NCBI RefSeq assembly: GCF_040544485.1
Contig: NZ_JBDZDV010000001.1
Location: 1 to 64,000 of the forward strand
Origin: Lacicoccus halitifaciens
Lineage (GTDB): Bacteria; Bacillota; Bacilli; Staphylococcales; Salinicoccaceae
DNA: 64,000 bases
Direction of reading: 5' to 3'
The position numbers were made by a program, and so were the translations under genes. The notes beneath the pieces are model-generated. The model saw nothing but the letters and a program-made list of their open reading frames with translations, was not told where the DNA came from and did not search any database. Shown here piece after piece: positions 1-8,558 of this stretch; position 1 is the stretch's first letter, and the number at the start of each line of letters is the position of its first letter.

Positions 1-17
1 TGTCTGCCGGCATATAG

Positions 18-66
18 AAAAAGCGGCGATCCATCTGGGTTTACAGATGGATCGCCGCTTTTTTTA
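18..66. terminator. Strong bidirectional intrinsic terminator
   Basis: A perfect 17-bp inverted repeat (21-37 with 44-60) with a 6-base loop is flanked by A residues on the left and a T run on the right. It can end transcription in both directions: the symporter gene on the minus strand and whatever gene lies left of the window on the plus strand. Confidence 0.9.
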
Positions 67-109
67 CCTGTCGAAGGGCTTTATGTCCCAGCCCCGTTTT
101 TTTGTTGGA

Positions 110-1402
110 TCATTCAGCCTGGTGTGCGTTGCCGTCCGCCTCTTTTCTCACCTGCTGTTCATTCAGTACGACCGAGATTGCAGCATCCCCCGTGATGTTC
201 ACGGCTGTACGGGTCATATCGAGCAGCCGGTCGATGCCGAGGATGATGCCGATGGCTGCAGGGTCGAGGCCGACCGCAGTGAGCACCATCGCAAGCATGA
301 CCAGGCCGACACCCGGTACGCCTGCCGTACCGATGCTCGCCACCACGGCGATGAGGACGACCGTGATCATCTGTGTGACGGTGAGGTCAATTCCCGTGAG
401 CTGAGCGATGAAGACCGTCGCAACACCCTGCATGATCGCGGTGCCATCCATGTTGATCGTCGCTCCGAGCGGCTGGACGAAGCTCGAGATGCTCTTCCTC
501 ACTCCGAGGTTATTCTGTGCGGTCTCCATCGAAACCGGAAGTGTTGCACTGGATGAGGATGTACTGAAGGCGACACCCATCGCAGGGAGGAACCCTTTAA
601 TGAACCAGATGAAGCTCCGCTTACCGAGGAACTGGATGACAGCCCCGTAAACGAATATCAGATGTATGAACAATGCAAGCAGCACACAGACGAAATACAT
701 GCCGAGCTGCTGGATGGCACCGAATCCGGCCTGGACGAAAGCTGTCGCCACAAGGCCGAACGCACCGATCGCTGCGAAGTATTTCATGATTGCAAGCACG
801 ATCCACATGATGACTTCATTCGCCTCTTCAAATATTCTAATCAACCCTTTTGCCTTATCCCCCACGGCGATGATCCCTATGCCGATGAAGACAGCGAATG
901 CGATGATCTGAAGCATATTGGCCGTCGCCATGGCATCGATCACATTATCCGGGATGATATTGATGATCGTCTGGTCGAAAGTCTGCTCGACAGCTTCGCC
1001 TGTATCACCTTCAAGTTCGGTTTCACGGTATTCCTCCACCTCCGAGGAATTGAGCAGTTCCGACTGACCTTCACCCGGCTGCAGCACGAGTGCAATGATA
1101 AGCGCGAGGGTGATCGCGATTGCAGTTGTGGCCAGATAAAATGCCAGTGTCTTGATGCCGAGGCTTCCCAGCTTTTTCGGGTCCCCGACACCGACGACCC
1201 CCAGTACAATTGAAATGAATACGACAGGTACGACGACCATGAAAATCAGACTGAGGAAAATCTGACCGACGAGGTTGAAGACATACTGATCGAGCCATTG
1301 CACCCATGCCTGGTCAGATATCGGGTTCAGCACCGACCCGATGATGATACCTGCGATTAGACCGATGACGATATAGAGTGTTAAACGATTACCGACTTTC
1401 AT
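110..1402 (-). CDS. Dicarboxylate/amino acid:cation symporter (DAACS family)
   Basis: A 430-residue polytopic membrane protein of the sodium- or proton-coupled glutamate/aspartate/dicarboxylate symporter family (GltP/GltT/TcyP/DctP type). The family signatures are visible: a serine-rich re-entrant hairpin (AFSTSSSSATLP, about residue 277) and the NMDGTA substrate/cation-binding motif near residue 317. An acidic extracellular insert of about 40 residues sits near residues 110-150. The start chosen is the ATG at 1402, preceded by AAGGGGGGAG at good spacing; the longest frame begins 7 codons earlier without a ribosome site. Which substrate (glutamate, aspartate, cystine or C4-dicarboxylate) cannot be told from the sequence. 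It stands alone, between a strong terminator and a repeat array. Confidence 0.9.
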   Translation of the reverse strand: MKVGNRLTLYIVIGLIAGIIIGSVLNPISDQAWVQWLDQYVFNLVGQIFLSLIFMVVVPVVFISIVLGVVGVGDPKKLGSLGIKTLAFYLATTAIAITLALIIALVLQPGEGQSELLNSSEVEEYRETELEGDTGEAVEQTFDQTIINIIPDNVIDAMATANMLQIIAFAVFIGIGIIAVGDKAKGLIRIFEEANEVIMWIVLAIMKYFAAIGAFGLVATAFVQAGFGAIQQLGMYFVCVLLALFIHLIFVYGAVIQFLGKRSFIWFIKGFLPAMGVAFSTSSSSATLPVSMETAQNNLGVRKSISSFVQPLGATINMDGTAIMQGVATVFIAQLTGIDLTVTQMITVVLIAVVASIGTAGVPGVGLVMLAMVLTAVGLDPAAIGIILGIDRLLDMTRTAVNITGDAAISVVLNEQQVRKEADGNAHQAE

Positions 1403-1589
1403 ATTACTCCCCCCTTGGATCAAAATAATAACGCTTTCATAAAACTTTGCAAATCCCCTTTAAACTTGAGCAGCTGGTTAACTTTATATGATTTTATTAT
1501 ATCACCAAAAGACAGAAAATTGAGAAAAGAATAAGAGTATTTGCTTTTTTTATTTTTTTGGAGGATTTGGGGGAAGATTTTAATAAAGT

Positions 1590-1778
1590 CCGATTTGAAA
1601 GGGTGGAAATCGTTGTCCAAATCGGAATAGGGGGTGGAATCCGATTTGAAGCAGCAGAAATCGTCATCCAAATCGGAATAGGAGAGGGAATCCGATTTGG
1701 GGCAGTAAAAATCGTCCTCGAGATCGGAATATAGAGGTGAATCCGATTTGGGGGACCGGAAATCGCAATCCAAATCGG
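1590..1778. repeat. 51-bp tandem repeat array, locus 1 (four units)
   Basis: CCGATTTG occurs at 1590, 1641, 1692 and 1743, exactly 51 bases apart. CAAATCGG, its reverse complement, occurs at 1618, 1669 and 1771, with a degenerate GAGATCGG at 1720, again 51 bases apart. A third half-motif, AAATCG, lies midway in each unit (1607-1613, 1658-1663, 1709-1714, 1760-1765). Each unit can fold into hairpins: CAAATCGG-N15-CCGATTTG or CCGATTTG-N20-CAAATCGG. Between the palindromic cores the units diverge. The same architecture recurs at 46115-46355. Function unknown. Confidence 0.9.
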
Positions 1779-1809
1779 CATCAACAACCTCTGGACAGAA
1801 TAAACGCCA

Positions 1810-1835
1810 TAAAAAAATCTGCACCGGGGTGCAGA
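1810..1835 (-). terminator. prsA terminator
   Basis: A 9-bp stem ATCTGCACC/GGTGCAGAT (1817-1825 with 1827/8-1835) is preceded on the plus strand by seven A residues, giving a T7 tail on the minus strand just after the prsA stop codon. Confidence 0.85.
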
Positions 1836-1853
1836 TCTCAAGTTAAATGAATT

Positions 1854-2897
1854 TTATTCTTCGTCTTCTTCCTCTGTATCCTCATCAGCATCTTCTTCTG
1901 CATCTTCTGCAGATGCTTCTTCAGCATCTTCAGCTTCTTCTTCCTCAGCAGCTTCTTCTTCGCCGTCCGTCATGTAAGTTTCCTGAATATATGATTCGAT
2001 TTCATCATTTTCAAAGGAGACATTGTACTCGTCAAGGAGATCCTGGTAGAAAGTCAGGACCTGGCCCGGATCTTCCTGGATTCTCTGGTTGACCATCTGG
2101 CTCTTTACAGCATCAAGTTCCTCATCAAGGTTTTCTTCCTCGCCTCTTTGGATGATATGATAACCGAAGTCTGATTCTACAGGCTCGCTCGTCATTTCAC
2201 CAGGTTCAAGTTCGAAGAGTGCTTCTTCAAATTCAGGCACCATCTGTCCTTCAGTGACAAGACCGAGTGAACCCTGTTCTGCGGCACTGCCCGGATCATC
2301 CGACTCTTCTTCGGCGACTTCACCGAAGTCTGCGCCGTCTTCGATTTCAGAAATCAGATCTTCAGCTTTTTCTTCAGCTTCTTCATCTGATAAACCGTCC
2401 TCATCCTCTTCATCCACCGCAATGAGGATATGTGCGCCTTCTGCTGCATTTTCCATAGCTTCTTCATCGGTGATGTCGAATCTTTCAGCGAAGAAGAGGT
2501 CATGGTATGTACTCGCTATACGCTGTTCCCTGTAATTTTCCGCTGTCATGCCCGGCTGCTGCTGGGCCATCATCATTTCGAACTGTTCCTCGCCGCCGTA
2601 CTGCTTCATTTCGGCATCGACCTGTTCGTTGATTTCACTTTCATCAACTTCATCGCTGTATTTATCCTGCAGTATCTGGTCGAGCACAAGCTGGAAAGTT
2701 TGGTTTGCGACCTGGGTCGTACCCATTTCATTCAATATATCATCAACAGTGACGTCTCCTGCATCACTTGTTGCCAATACTTCCCCAAATTGTGTTTCGC
2801 CGTCCCCGCCGTTCGAACTGCTGTCTTCGCCGTTCCCGCATCCTGCGAGTCCGATCAGGCCCAGTCCGATAAGAACAGGCATCAATTTTTTCTTCAT
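1854..2897 (-). CDS. prsA: PrsA foldase lipoprotein (parvulin-type peptidyl-prolyl isomerase)
   Basis: A 347-residue lipoprotein that folds exported proteins at the outer face of the membrane. The N-terminus is a lipoprotein signal ending in the lipobox LAGC, with Cys about residue 20. A parvulin/PpiC domain follows at about residues 135-230 (contains HILIAVDEE, GSLGLVTEGQMVPEFE and FGYHIIQRG). The last 40 or so residues are almost all Glu, Asp, Ala and Ser, an acidic tail that is longer than usual for PrsA. The start is the ATG at 2897, after AAAGGAGAAGTGTTT; an upstream in-frame TTG at 2981 would put 28 non-signal residues in front and overlaps the terminator of the neighbouring gene. Placement beside hit-ecsAB matches staphylococci. 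Confidence 0.95.
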   Translation of the reverse strand: MKKKLMPVLIGLGLIGLAGCGNGEDSSSNGGDGETQFGEVLATSDAGDVTVDDILNEMGTTQVANQTFQLVLDQILQDKYSDEVDESEINEQVDAEMKQYGGEEQFEMMMAQQQPGMTAENYREQRIASTYHDLFFAERFDITDEEAMENAAEGAHILIAVDEEDEDGLSDEEAEEKAEDLISEIEDGADFGEVAEEESDDPGSAAEQGSLGLVTEGQMVPEFEEALFELEPGEMTSEPVESDFGYHIIQRGEEENLDEELDAVKSQMVNQRIQEDPGQVLTFYQDLLDEYNVSFENDEIESYIQETYMTDGEEEAAEEEEAEDAEEASAEDAEEDADEDTEEEDEE

Positions 2898-2940
2898 AAA
2901 CACTTCTCCTTTAGTCATCCTACAAGTGATAATATCATAC

Positions 2941-2978
2941 AAAAATGGCGGAACACAAATAGTATTGCGTTCCGCCAT
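2941..2978 (-). terminator. Terminator after the YtxH-like gene
   Basis: A 10-bp stem ATGGCGGAAC/GTTCCGCCAT (2945-2954 with 2969-2978) is followed on the minus strand by TTTTTG. It separates the YtxH-like gene from prsA. Confidence 0.85.
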
Positions 2979-2992
2979 CAATCAGCATCATA

Positions 2993-3367
2993 TTATTTTT
3001 TCTTCCTGCTCGTTATGTTGCCCGCAGTTTTACTGATTTCTTCCCCGCGGTTCGAGAGGTTATCCACATGGTTCTGGATGTTCTCGATATTGGGATTGAT
3101 GTCCGCCTGGAAGTTGCTGATCATCGTCTTGATTTCATCACCCAGACTGCTGAATACTTCCTGGGACTCGTGTTTAGTCTTTAAAAATGAGGATTTGACA
3201 GCATTGGCTTCAATTTTCACCTGGTTCATCTGGGATTTGAAGTTGCCTGATTCCTCCTTTAAAGACTGCTGCAATTCCGAACCGGATTTCGGTGCATTCA
3301 GCATGGATACGAGCGCACCGCCGGTCACTCCGACAAGAAAACCGACTGCTATATTCTTAAGCTTCAT
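2993..3367 (-). CDS. YtxH-like membrane-anchored protein
   Basis: A 124-residue protein with a short N-terminal hydrophobic glycine-rich segment (IAVGFLVGVTGGALVSML) followed by the APKSG motif typical of YtxH-domain proteins, then a charged helical region that is likely coiled coil. YtxH family proteins are small, widespread in Bacillota and linked to general stress in Bacillus; their molecular role is unknown. The ribosome site AAAGGACG lies about 9 bases before the ATG. The gene is monocistronic, with a terminator before prsA. Confidence 0.8.
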   Translation of the reverse strand: MKLKNIAVGFLVGVTGGALVSMLNAPKSGSELQQSLKEESGNFKSQMNQVKIEANAVKSSFLKTKHESQEVFSSLGDEIKTMISNFQADINPNIENIQNHVDNLSNRGEEISKTAGNITSRKKK

Positions 3368-3423
3368 TCATGACACGTCCTTTTAGCGAGTTTATATAAA
3401 CCATTACCCATTAAGAATGAGTC

Positions 3424-3852
3424 CTACTCATCGAGCTCGGATTTGATGCGGTCTTCGAGTTCCTTGCGCTCATCATCCGAGCCGGGTTCCGAGACCGGGT
3501 CCCATTTGTAGGCGAAGCCGTCGTATTCATCGTCATATCTCGGTATGAGGTGGAAGTGCAGGTGGAATACGGACTGTGAGGCATAAGAGCCGTTATTTTG
3601 AACGACGTTCAGGCCCTTCGGATTGAAAGCGGCCCGGAGTGCCCTGGCGACTTTTGTCACTGCAGCCATCACTTCAGCACCGGTCTCATCATCCAGGTTA
3701 TAGATGTTTTCAATCGGGCGCTTCGGAATGACGAGTGTATGGCCTTTCGACAAAGGAAATGCATCCATGAAGGCGAGGACCGTTTCATCTTCATAGACGA
3801 TGTTTGCCGGGATTTCCCTGTCGACGATCTGTTCAAAAATTGTTTTACTCAT
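3424..3852 (-). CDS. hit: HIT-family nucleotide hydrolase/transferase
   Basis: A 142-residue histidine-triad protein. The active-site motif HLHFHLIPRY is near residue 98, and the characteristic N-terminal CxxC is replaced by sequence without zinc cysteines. HIT proteins hydrolyse adenosine phosphoramidates and related nucleotides in the cytoplasm. The start ATG has GGAGG eight bases upstream. It is divergent from ecsAB, the same arrangement as in Bacillus and Staphylococcus. Confidence 0.92.
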   Translation of the reverse strand: MSKTIFEQIVDREIPANIVYEDETVLAFMDAFPLSKGHTLVIPKRPIENIYNLDDETGAEVMAAVTKVARALRAAFNPKGLNVVQNNGSYASQSVFHLHFHLIPRYDDEYDGFAYKWDPVSEPGSDDERKELEDRIKSELDE

Positions 3853-3939
3853 TCATTGTACCTCCGTAGTTTTATTATGATATATTGTAACTTAGTATCA
3901 GTATACAAATAATTTTATTTAAATTAAAGGAAGTCGAAT

Positions 3940-4692
3940 ATGGTTCTGAATATAGAGAAATTGACAGGCGGTTATTCCAGGACCGCCGTCATCCATGATA
4001 TCAGTTTCAATATCAAGGCAGGCGAGATCGTCGGCCTGATCGGGCTGAACGGCGCAGGCAAGAGTACGACGATCAAACATATACTGGGCCTTTTAAACCC
4101 GCAGTCCGGGCGCATCGAAGTCAACGGTATGGAGATCGCAGAAGATACGGAAGAGTACAGGCGCGCGCTCGCCTATATCCCCGAGTCACCGATATTGTAT
4201 GAGGAATTGACGTTGAACGAGCATATCGATATGACCATCATGGCCTACGGGCTGGAGGAGGGGGCAGCGTGGGAACGTGCCGAAAAGCTTTTGAAAGTCT
4301 TCAGGCTGGATGAGAAAGGCGAAATGTTCCCGACGCATTTCTCGAAGGGGATGAAGCAGAAAGTGATGCTCATCTGTGCATTCATCGTCGAGCCGGACCT
4401 CTACATCATTGATGAACCTTTCCTTGGCCTCGATCCCCTGGGCATCGAATCACTGATCGAACTGATGGTGTCTGAAAGGGCGGAAGGCCGCTCGATCCTG
4501 ATGAGCACACATATTTTATCCACGGCTGAACGTTACTGTGACCGCTATGTGATACTGGATGACGGCAGGCTGCTGGTCTCCGGTACGATTGATGAACTGA
4601 GGTCGGAACTCGGCATGCCGGGGGCTTCACTCGACGAGTTGTATTTGTCACTGACGGGGGGCGCGGGTTCCAATGAAAGCACCCCTTCATAA
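3940..4692 (+). CDS. ecsA: EcsA, ABC transporter ATPase
   Basis: A 250-residue ABC ATPase with Walker A GLNGAGKSTT (about residue 37), signature region FSKGMKQKV, and Walker B YIIDEPFLGLD. With EcsB it forms an exporter-like ABC complex which in Bacillus affects intramembrane protease RasP activity, protein secretion and competence. The start has AAAGGAAG upstream. The downstream gene ecsB begins 20 bases before this stop codon, so translation is probably coupled. Confidence 0.93.
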   Translation: MVLNIEKLTGGYSRTAVIHDISFNIKAGEIVGLIGLNGAGKSTTIKHILGLLNPQSGRIEVNGMEIAEDTEEYRRALAYIPESPILYEELTLNEHIDMTIMAYGLEEGAAWERAEKLLKVFRLDEKGEMFPTHFSKGMKQKVMLICAFIVEPDLYIIDEPFLGLDPLGIESLIELMVSERAEGRSILMSTHILSTAERYCDRYVILDDGRLLVSGTIDELRSELGMPGASLDELYLSLTGGAGSNESTPS

Positions 4693-5875
4693 GAGCAGGA
4701 TAGAAGATGACATCAGGACCCGTGCATATTACGGCAAATATATATTCAACAGCCACTTTTTGATATTCCTGACGATTGCGGCAGGGGTATTCCTGTATTC
4801 GCTCCTCGGGATGCTGTCGGTGATGGAGCCGAACATCTACCTGGACATCATCGCGGCACTGCTCATGAGCTTCACGCTGCTGCCGAAGTACCGCCCGCTT
4901 TTGAAGGAGGCGGACGTGCTGTTCCTGCCACCTTACGAAAAGCATATGAAAAGCTACTTTTCATCCATGGACAGGTATTCAATCTGGCTCGGAATCTACC
5001 TCCCGGTGATCGGGCTCGTCATATCGCTGCTGCTGCTCCGGGTCGGCCATCCGGGCTGGGTGATGGTTTTATTTGCAGGGATGTCAGTACTCTTATACAT
5101 CATGGCATTTTTGATCAGGCGGGATGCAGTGAATTCGCCGGTGTCCCGGAACACTGTAATATCGCTGCTGATCATCATCCACTTTGCATCGCTTCTTTCA
5201 CTGCTCATCCATCCGGCATTCATCATCCTCGGTCTTCTGCTGATCGGCGGCCTGTATCTCTGGATTCAGAAGAAGCAATATAAAAATCTGGACTGGCCGG
5301 AAATCATCGATTATGAAGCATCGATGAGGCAGAAATATTACCAGTATGTGTCGATGTTCACCAATGTCCGGCAGGCGTCGAAGCAGTATAAGAGGCGGAA
5401 GTACTTCGATTTTCTCCTGAGGCGGCCGAAGGCGGGCCGTTTCAATAAAGATCATATGTATGAATACCTCTTCAGAAGGACATTCTTAAGGGACAATGAT
5501 CTGCCGATGATCATCCTGAGGCTTCTGGTGATATTCTCTATCGTCATCATATGGGTGGATCAGCTTGTATTATCGGTGATCGTCCTGCTGTTCGCACTTT
5601 ATGTCATCGTCCTTCAGATGTCACAGCTCTACACCGCGCAGGCGTATTTGCTTTGGCCCAAAGTATGGCCGGTGAAAAGGGAGTATATACAGGACGGGTA
5701 CATCCGCTTTTCCCATAAGATGATTTTCATGATTGCGCTGCTCCTTGCAGCCTTATTCATCCTTCTGCATCCTGTATATTTCTACATTGCGGCGGTCTTC
5801 CCCTTGTGGGGCTATATGCTGAACAGCTACTTCAGCAAAAATGTATATAAAAAAGAAAGATTACTGAGTGATTGA
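4673..5875 (+). CDS. ecsB: EcsB, ABC transporter membrane subunit
   Basis: A 400-residue polytopic membrane protein, the permease partner of EcsA. Hydrophobic segments group at about residues 25-70, 105-145, 155-200 and, in the C-terminal half, 285-320 and 350-390, with a long basic cytoplasmic loop between (about residues 205-275). It overlaps ecsA by 20 bases. The 3' end forms part of a shared terminator with the convergent traP gene. Confidence 0.9.
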   Translation: MKAPLHKSRIEDDIRTRAYYGKYIFNSHFLIFLTIAAGVFLYSLLGMLSVMEPNIYLDIIAALLMSFTLLPKYRPLLKEADVLFLPPYEKHMKSYFSSMDRYSIWLGIYLPVIGLVISLLLLRVGHPGWVMVLFAGMSVLLYIMAFLIRRDAVNSPVSRNTVISLLIIIHFASLLSLLIHPAFIILGLLLIGGLYLWIQKKQYKNLDWPEIIDYEASMRQKYYQYVSMFTNVRQASKQYKRRKYFDFLLRRPKAGRFNKDHMYEYLFRRTFLRDNDLPMIILRLLVIFSIVIIWVDQLVLSVIVLLFALYVIVLQMSQLYTAQAYLLWPKVWPVKREYIQDGYIRFSHKMIFMIALLLAALFILLHPVYFYIAAVFPLWGYMLNSYFSKNVYKKERLLSD

Positions 5876-5890
5876 ACCGCTCAGTAATCT
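5858..5890. terminator. Shared ecsB/traP terminator
   Basis: An 11-bp stem AGATTACTGAG/CTCAGTAATCT (5858-5868 with 5880-5890) spans the stop codons of both convergent genes. T-rich tails are modest (TCTTCG on plus, TTCTTTTTT on minus). Confidence 0.7.
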
Positions 5891-6423
5891 TCTTCGTCTT
5901 CAGGCTGGTTTTTCAGCGCTTCTTCATTCTCCTGGACAGGCAAATAAATCTTTGATGCACTGTAGCTGTGGAACATGGCACCTGCATCACGGAATTTCTT
6001 CAGGACATCGGTCGTCAGGTAGTCCCTGTAGACGTCGGACGTTTTGAAGTCCCTTATCGTCGAGCTGGCCGGCCACTGCGTGAAGACGATGAAAGTATCC
6101 CTGTCATCGGAATGGCCGATGCGGTATGCAAGGAGCCCTTTCACATTCTGCAGCTTCTGATTCAGATCCGACAGATGCCCCAAAATGGACGCATTGCCGC
6201 TTCCCGAAACAGGTATATATTGTATATGGACAGTGCTTTCCTCATTCAATGAACCGCCGCTGTGCAAAATTTCATAGTCATACCCTGAAGCAAAAAGTGT
6301 TGCATCTTCGTCCTCAGTGTACAGCATGGCTTCCCGATCCCTGGCATTCATCATCAGCTCGGGGTTTTTTTCTTTCATGGAAGTCATATAGTCGAGAGTG
6401 CCTGTTGTCACGTGTAATTTCAT
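5881..6423 (-). CDS. traP: TRAP-family protein (IsdG-like antibiotic biosynthesis monooxygenase fold)
   Basis: A 180-residue homologue of the staphylococcal 'target of RNAIII-activating protein'. It contains an ABM-type ferredoxin-like domain in the C-terminal half (VKGLLAYRIGHSDDRDTFIV, TQWPASSTIRDFKTS). The family was once proposed to act in quorum sensing; later work disputes this and suggests a role in protection from oxidative or DNA damage. It sits immediately before hemE, as in Staphylococcus. The start used is the ATG at 6423, seven bases after AAGAGGTG; an in-frame GTG three codons upstream lies inside that ribosome site. Gene identity is firm, function uncertain. Confidence 0.85.
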   Translation of the reverse strand: MKLHVTTGTLDYMTSMKEKNPELMMNARDREAMLYTEDEDATLFASGYDYEILHSGGSLNEESTVHIQYIPVSGSGNASILGHLSDLNQKLQNVKGLLAYRIGHSDDRDTFIVFTQWPASSTIRDFKTSDVYRDYLTTDVLKKFRDAGAMFHSYSASKIYLPVQENEEALKNQPEDEEDY

Positions 6424-6590
6424 TATGTTCACCTCTTATCATGTCTTATATCTACTATACCTTTCACTGTGCCGATTTAAACTTGAGCGCCCGGCAAATA
6501 TCATTTTTTTGTCATTAATTTATCTGTTATGACACTGAATGTAAGGTATGATATTATAGTATGGGAAATTATGAGACGGAGGCTTTTGAA

Positions 6591-7616
6591 TTGTTTAATG
6601 ATACTTTGATTAGAGCGGCAAAAGGTGAGAAGACAGAATATACACCTGTATGGTTCATGAGGCAGGTGGGGCGCAGCCAGCCTGAGTATTTGAAGGTCAA
6701 GGAAAAGTATTCTTTGATTGAAATCACGAAGCAGCCTGAGCTGACAGCTTACTTAACGGCGACCCCGGTGGAGAATTACAATGTTGATGCGGCGGTACTT
6801 TACAAGGACATCATCACACCGCTGGCACCGATTGGCATCGATGTGGAGATCAAGGCGGGCGTCGGGCCGGTCATCCATAATCCGATCAAGGATATTAAAG
6901 ATGTCGAGAAACTCGGGGAACTGGACCCTTATAAGGATCTCGACTACATTTATAAAACGATCGAAATATTGACGAAGGAAAAACTCAATGTACCTTTGAT
7001 CGGCTTCTGCGGTGCGCCGTTTACAGTGGCGAGCTACATGATCGAAGGCGGGCCGACAAAAAATTTCCATAAAACCAAGCAGCTGCTCTACAACGAGCCT
7101 GAAACATGGCATAAGTTGATGGAGAAACTGACGGATATGAGCATCACTTATCTGGATGCCCAGATCGATTCGGGTGCAAGCATCATCCAAATATTCGATT
7201 CATGGAGCGGTGCGTTGAGCAGACCTGTCTATGCTGAACATTTGTCACCTTACATGAACAGGATCGCGGCCCACGTGAGGTCGAAAGGTGTGCCTGTCAT
7301 CGTCTTCGGCATCGGCGCTTCCCATCTCATACCTGAATGGAACACGCTTGATGTTGATGTGATCGGACTTGACTGGAGGACATCCATCAACGAAGCGAGG
7401 GAGATGGGTGTCAAAAAAGCACTGCAGGGGAACCTTGAACCGGCATTGCTGCTGACAGACTGGGAAATCATCGAAGCGAAAGCCAAGGAAATCGTGGATC
7501 AGGGCAACAGGACCGGACATATATTCAACCTTGGACACGGCGTGTTCCCTGAAGTGGAACCCGACACTCTTAAGAGATTGACAGAATTAGTTCATACTTA
7601 CAGTAAAGGATTGTGA
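6591..7616 (+). CDS. hemE: Uroporphyrinogen III decarboxylase
   Basis: A 341-residue enzyme converting uroporphyrinogen III to coproporphyrinogen III in haem synthesis. The substrate-binding motif PVWFMRQVGRSQPEY is near residue 20, and GFCGAPFTVASYMIEGG is near residue 130. The start is a TTG at 6591, eight bases after GGAGG (6578-6582), giving MFNDTLIRAAKG, the usual N-terminus. A longer frame from an ATG at 6561 would translate through the ribosome site. It is the first gene of the hemE-hemH-hemY operon; the next gene begins five bases after the stop. Confidence 0.96.
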   Translation: MFNDTLIRAAKGEKTEYTPVWFMRQVGRSQPEYLKVKEKYSLIEITKQPELTAYLTATPVENYNVDAAVLYKDIITPLAPIGIDVEIKAGVGPVIHNPIKDIKDVEKLGELDPYKDLDYIYKTIEILTKEKLNVPLIGFCGAPFTVASYMIEGGPTKNFHKTKQLLYNEPETWHKLMEKLTDMSITYLDAQIDSGASIIQIFDSWSGALSRPVYAEHLSPYMNRIAAHVRSKGVPVIVFGIGASHLIPEWNTLDVDVIGLDWRTSINEAREMGVKKALQGNLEPALLLTDWEIIEAKAKEIVDQGNRTGHIFNLGHGVFPEVEPDTLKRLTELVHTYSKGL

Positions 7617-7621
7617 TTTTA

Positions 7622-8536
7622 GTGGCACAGAAAAAAGGATTATTGGTAATGGCATACGGAACGCCTTATAAAGAAGAGGATATCGAGCCTTATTACACCC
7701 ATATCAGACATGGCAGGCCGCCAAGCGAAGAGGCACTTCAGGACTTGAAGGACCGTTACGAGGCGATTGGCGGAATCTCCCCTTTGGCTGATACGACTGA
7801 GAGGCAGGCGGAAGCACTGCTGCAGCAATATAATTCAAAATCTGAAGATGAATACCAGCTCTACATCGGCCTGAAGCATATCGATCCGTTCATCGAAGAT
7901 GCAGTGAAGCAGATGTCGGAAGACGGTATAAAAGAAGCCGAGTCCGTCGTGCTGGCACCGCATTATTCCAATTTCTCCGTCGGCACCTACAACCAGCGTG
8001 CCCAGGAAGAGTGCGAAAAATACGGCATCGAGCTGAAATCCGTTGAGTCATTTTATGATGAGCAGCCGTTCCTGGATTTCTGGACGGAAGCGGTCAAATC
8101 TTCACTGAGTGAAATCGATGAAGCGGAGCACGGTGAGACGGCGATCATCGTGAGCGCACACAGCCTTCCGGAGAAGATCAAAGAACAGAACGACCCTTAT
8201 CCGGGACAGCTCGAAGAAACTGCACAGCTGCTGAAAGAGCAGGCGGATCTTCAGAACGTCTTCGTCGGCTGGCAGTCCGAGGGCAACACGCCGGAACCAT
8301 GGCTTGGACCCGATGTGCAGGATCTGACGCGTGATTTGTATAATGAGCATGGATTCAAACACTTCATCTACCTGCCGCTCGGATTTGTCTGTGAGCACCT
8401 GGAAGTACTTTATGACAACGACTATGAGTGTAAAGTGGTGTGTGACGAAGTTGGAGCCGGCTACCACAGGCCGACAATGCCGAACACAGATGAAAGATTC
8501 ATCCAGGCGATGATCAATCAGCTCGAGAGACTATAA
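7622..8536 (+). CDS. hemH: Coproporphyrin III ferrochelatase
   Basis: A 304-residue ferrochelatase (CpfC/HemH) that inserts iron into coproporphyrin III in the gram-positive route. Recognisable blocks are GLLVMAYGTP at the N-terminus, APHYSNFSVGTYN, SAHSLPEKI with the conserved histidine, GWQSEGNTPEPWLGPD, and GFVCEHLEVLYDND. The start chosen is GTG 7622, 11 bases after AAAGGA, which aligns with the family N-terminus; a GTG at 7613 overlaps the hemE stop but is only two bases from the ribosome site. It is translationally close-coupled to hemE. Confidence 0.95.
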   Translation: MAQKKGLLVMAYGTPYKEEDIEPYYTHIRHGRPPSEEALQDLKDRYEAIGGISPLADTTERQAEALLQQYNSKSEDEYQLYIGLKHIDPFIEDAVKQMSEDGIKEAESVVLAPHYSNFSVGTYNQRAQEECEKYGIELKSVESFYDEQPFLDFWTEAVKSSLSEIDEAEHGETAIIVSAHSLPEKIKEQNDPYPGQLEETAQLLKEQADLQNVFVGWQSEGNTPEPWLGPDVQDLTRDLYNEHGFKHFIYLPLGFVCEHLEVLYDNDYECKVVCDEVGAGYHRPTMPNTDERFIQAMINQLERL

Positions 8537-8558
8537 TAGTAGCAAAGAAGGGTTTTAA

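Larger units (their letters stand above)
1403..1853. other. Intergenic stretch: symporter promoter side, repeat array, prsA terminator
   Basis: About 450 bases lie between the symporter start and the prsA stop. They hold an AT-rich part (1430-1585) that should contain the symporter promoter, the four-unit 51-bp repeat array (1590-1778) and the prsA terminator. Two overlapping minus-strand reading frames cross the array. I do not regard them as genes because the array is a nucleotide-level inverted-repeat structure whose 51-bp unit is a multiple of three, which keeps frames open by chance. Confidence 0.7.

Noticed and set aside
1590..1778. CRISPR array
   Set aside because: Units contain paired 8-mers, not long identical repeats with unique spacers; period 51 with short conserved cores, and no cas genes.
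1420..1824. Minus-strand frame of 134 residues with a 17-residue repeat (DLDDDF...KSDS)
   Set aside because: It is the 51-bp DNA repeat read in frame. A second frame is also open over the same stretch, there is no ribosome site, and the related array at 46 kb is not coding.
2430..3386. Plus-strand frame of 318 residues across prsA and the YtxH-like gene
   Set aside because: Antisense shadow of two well supported minus-strand genes; no ribosome site or family resemblance.
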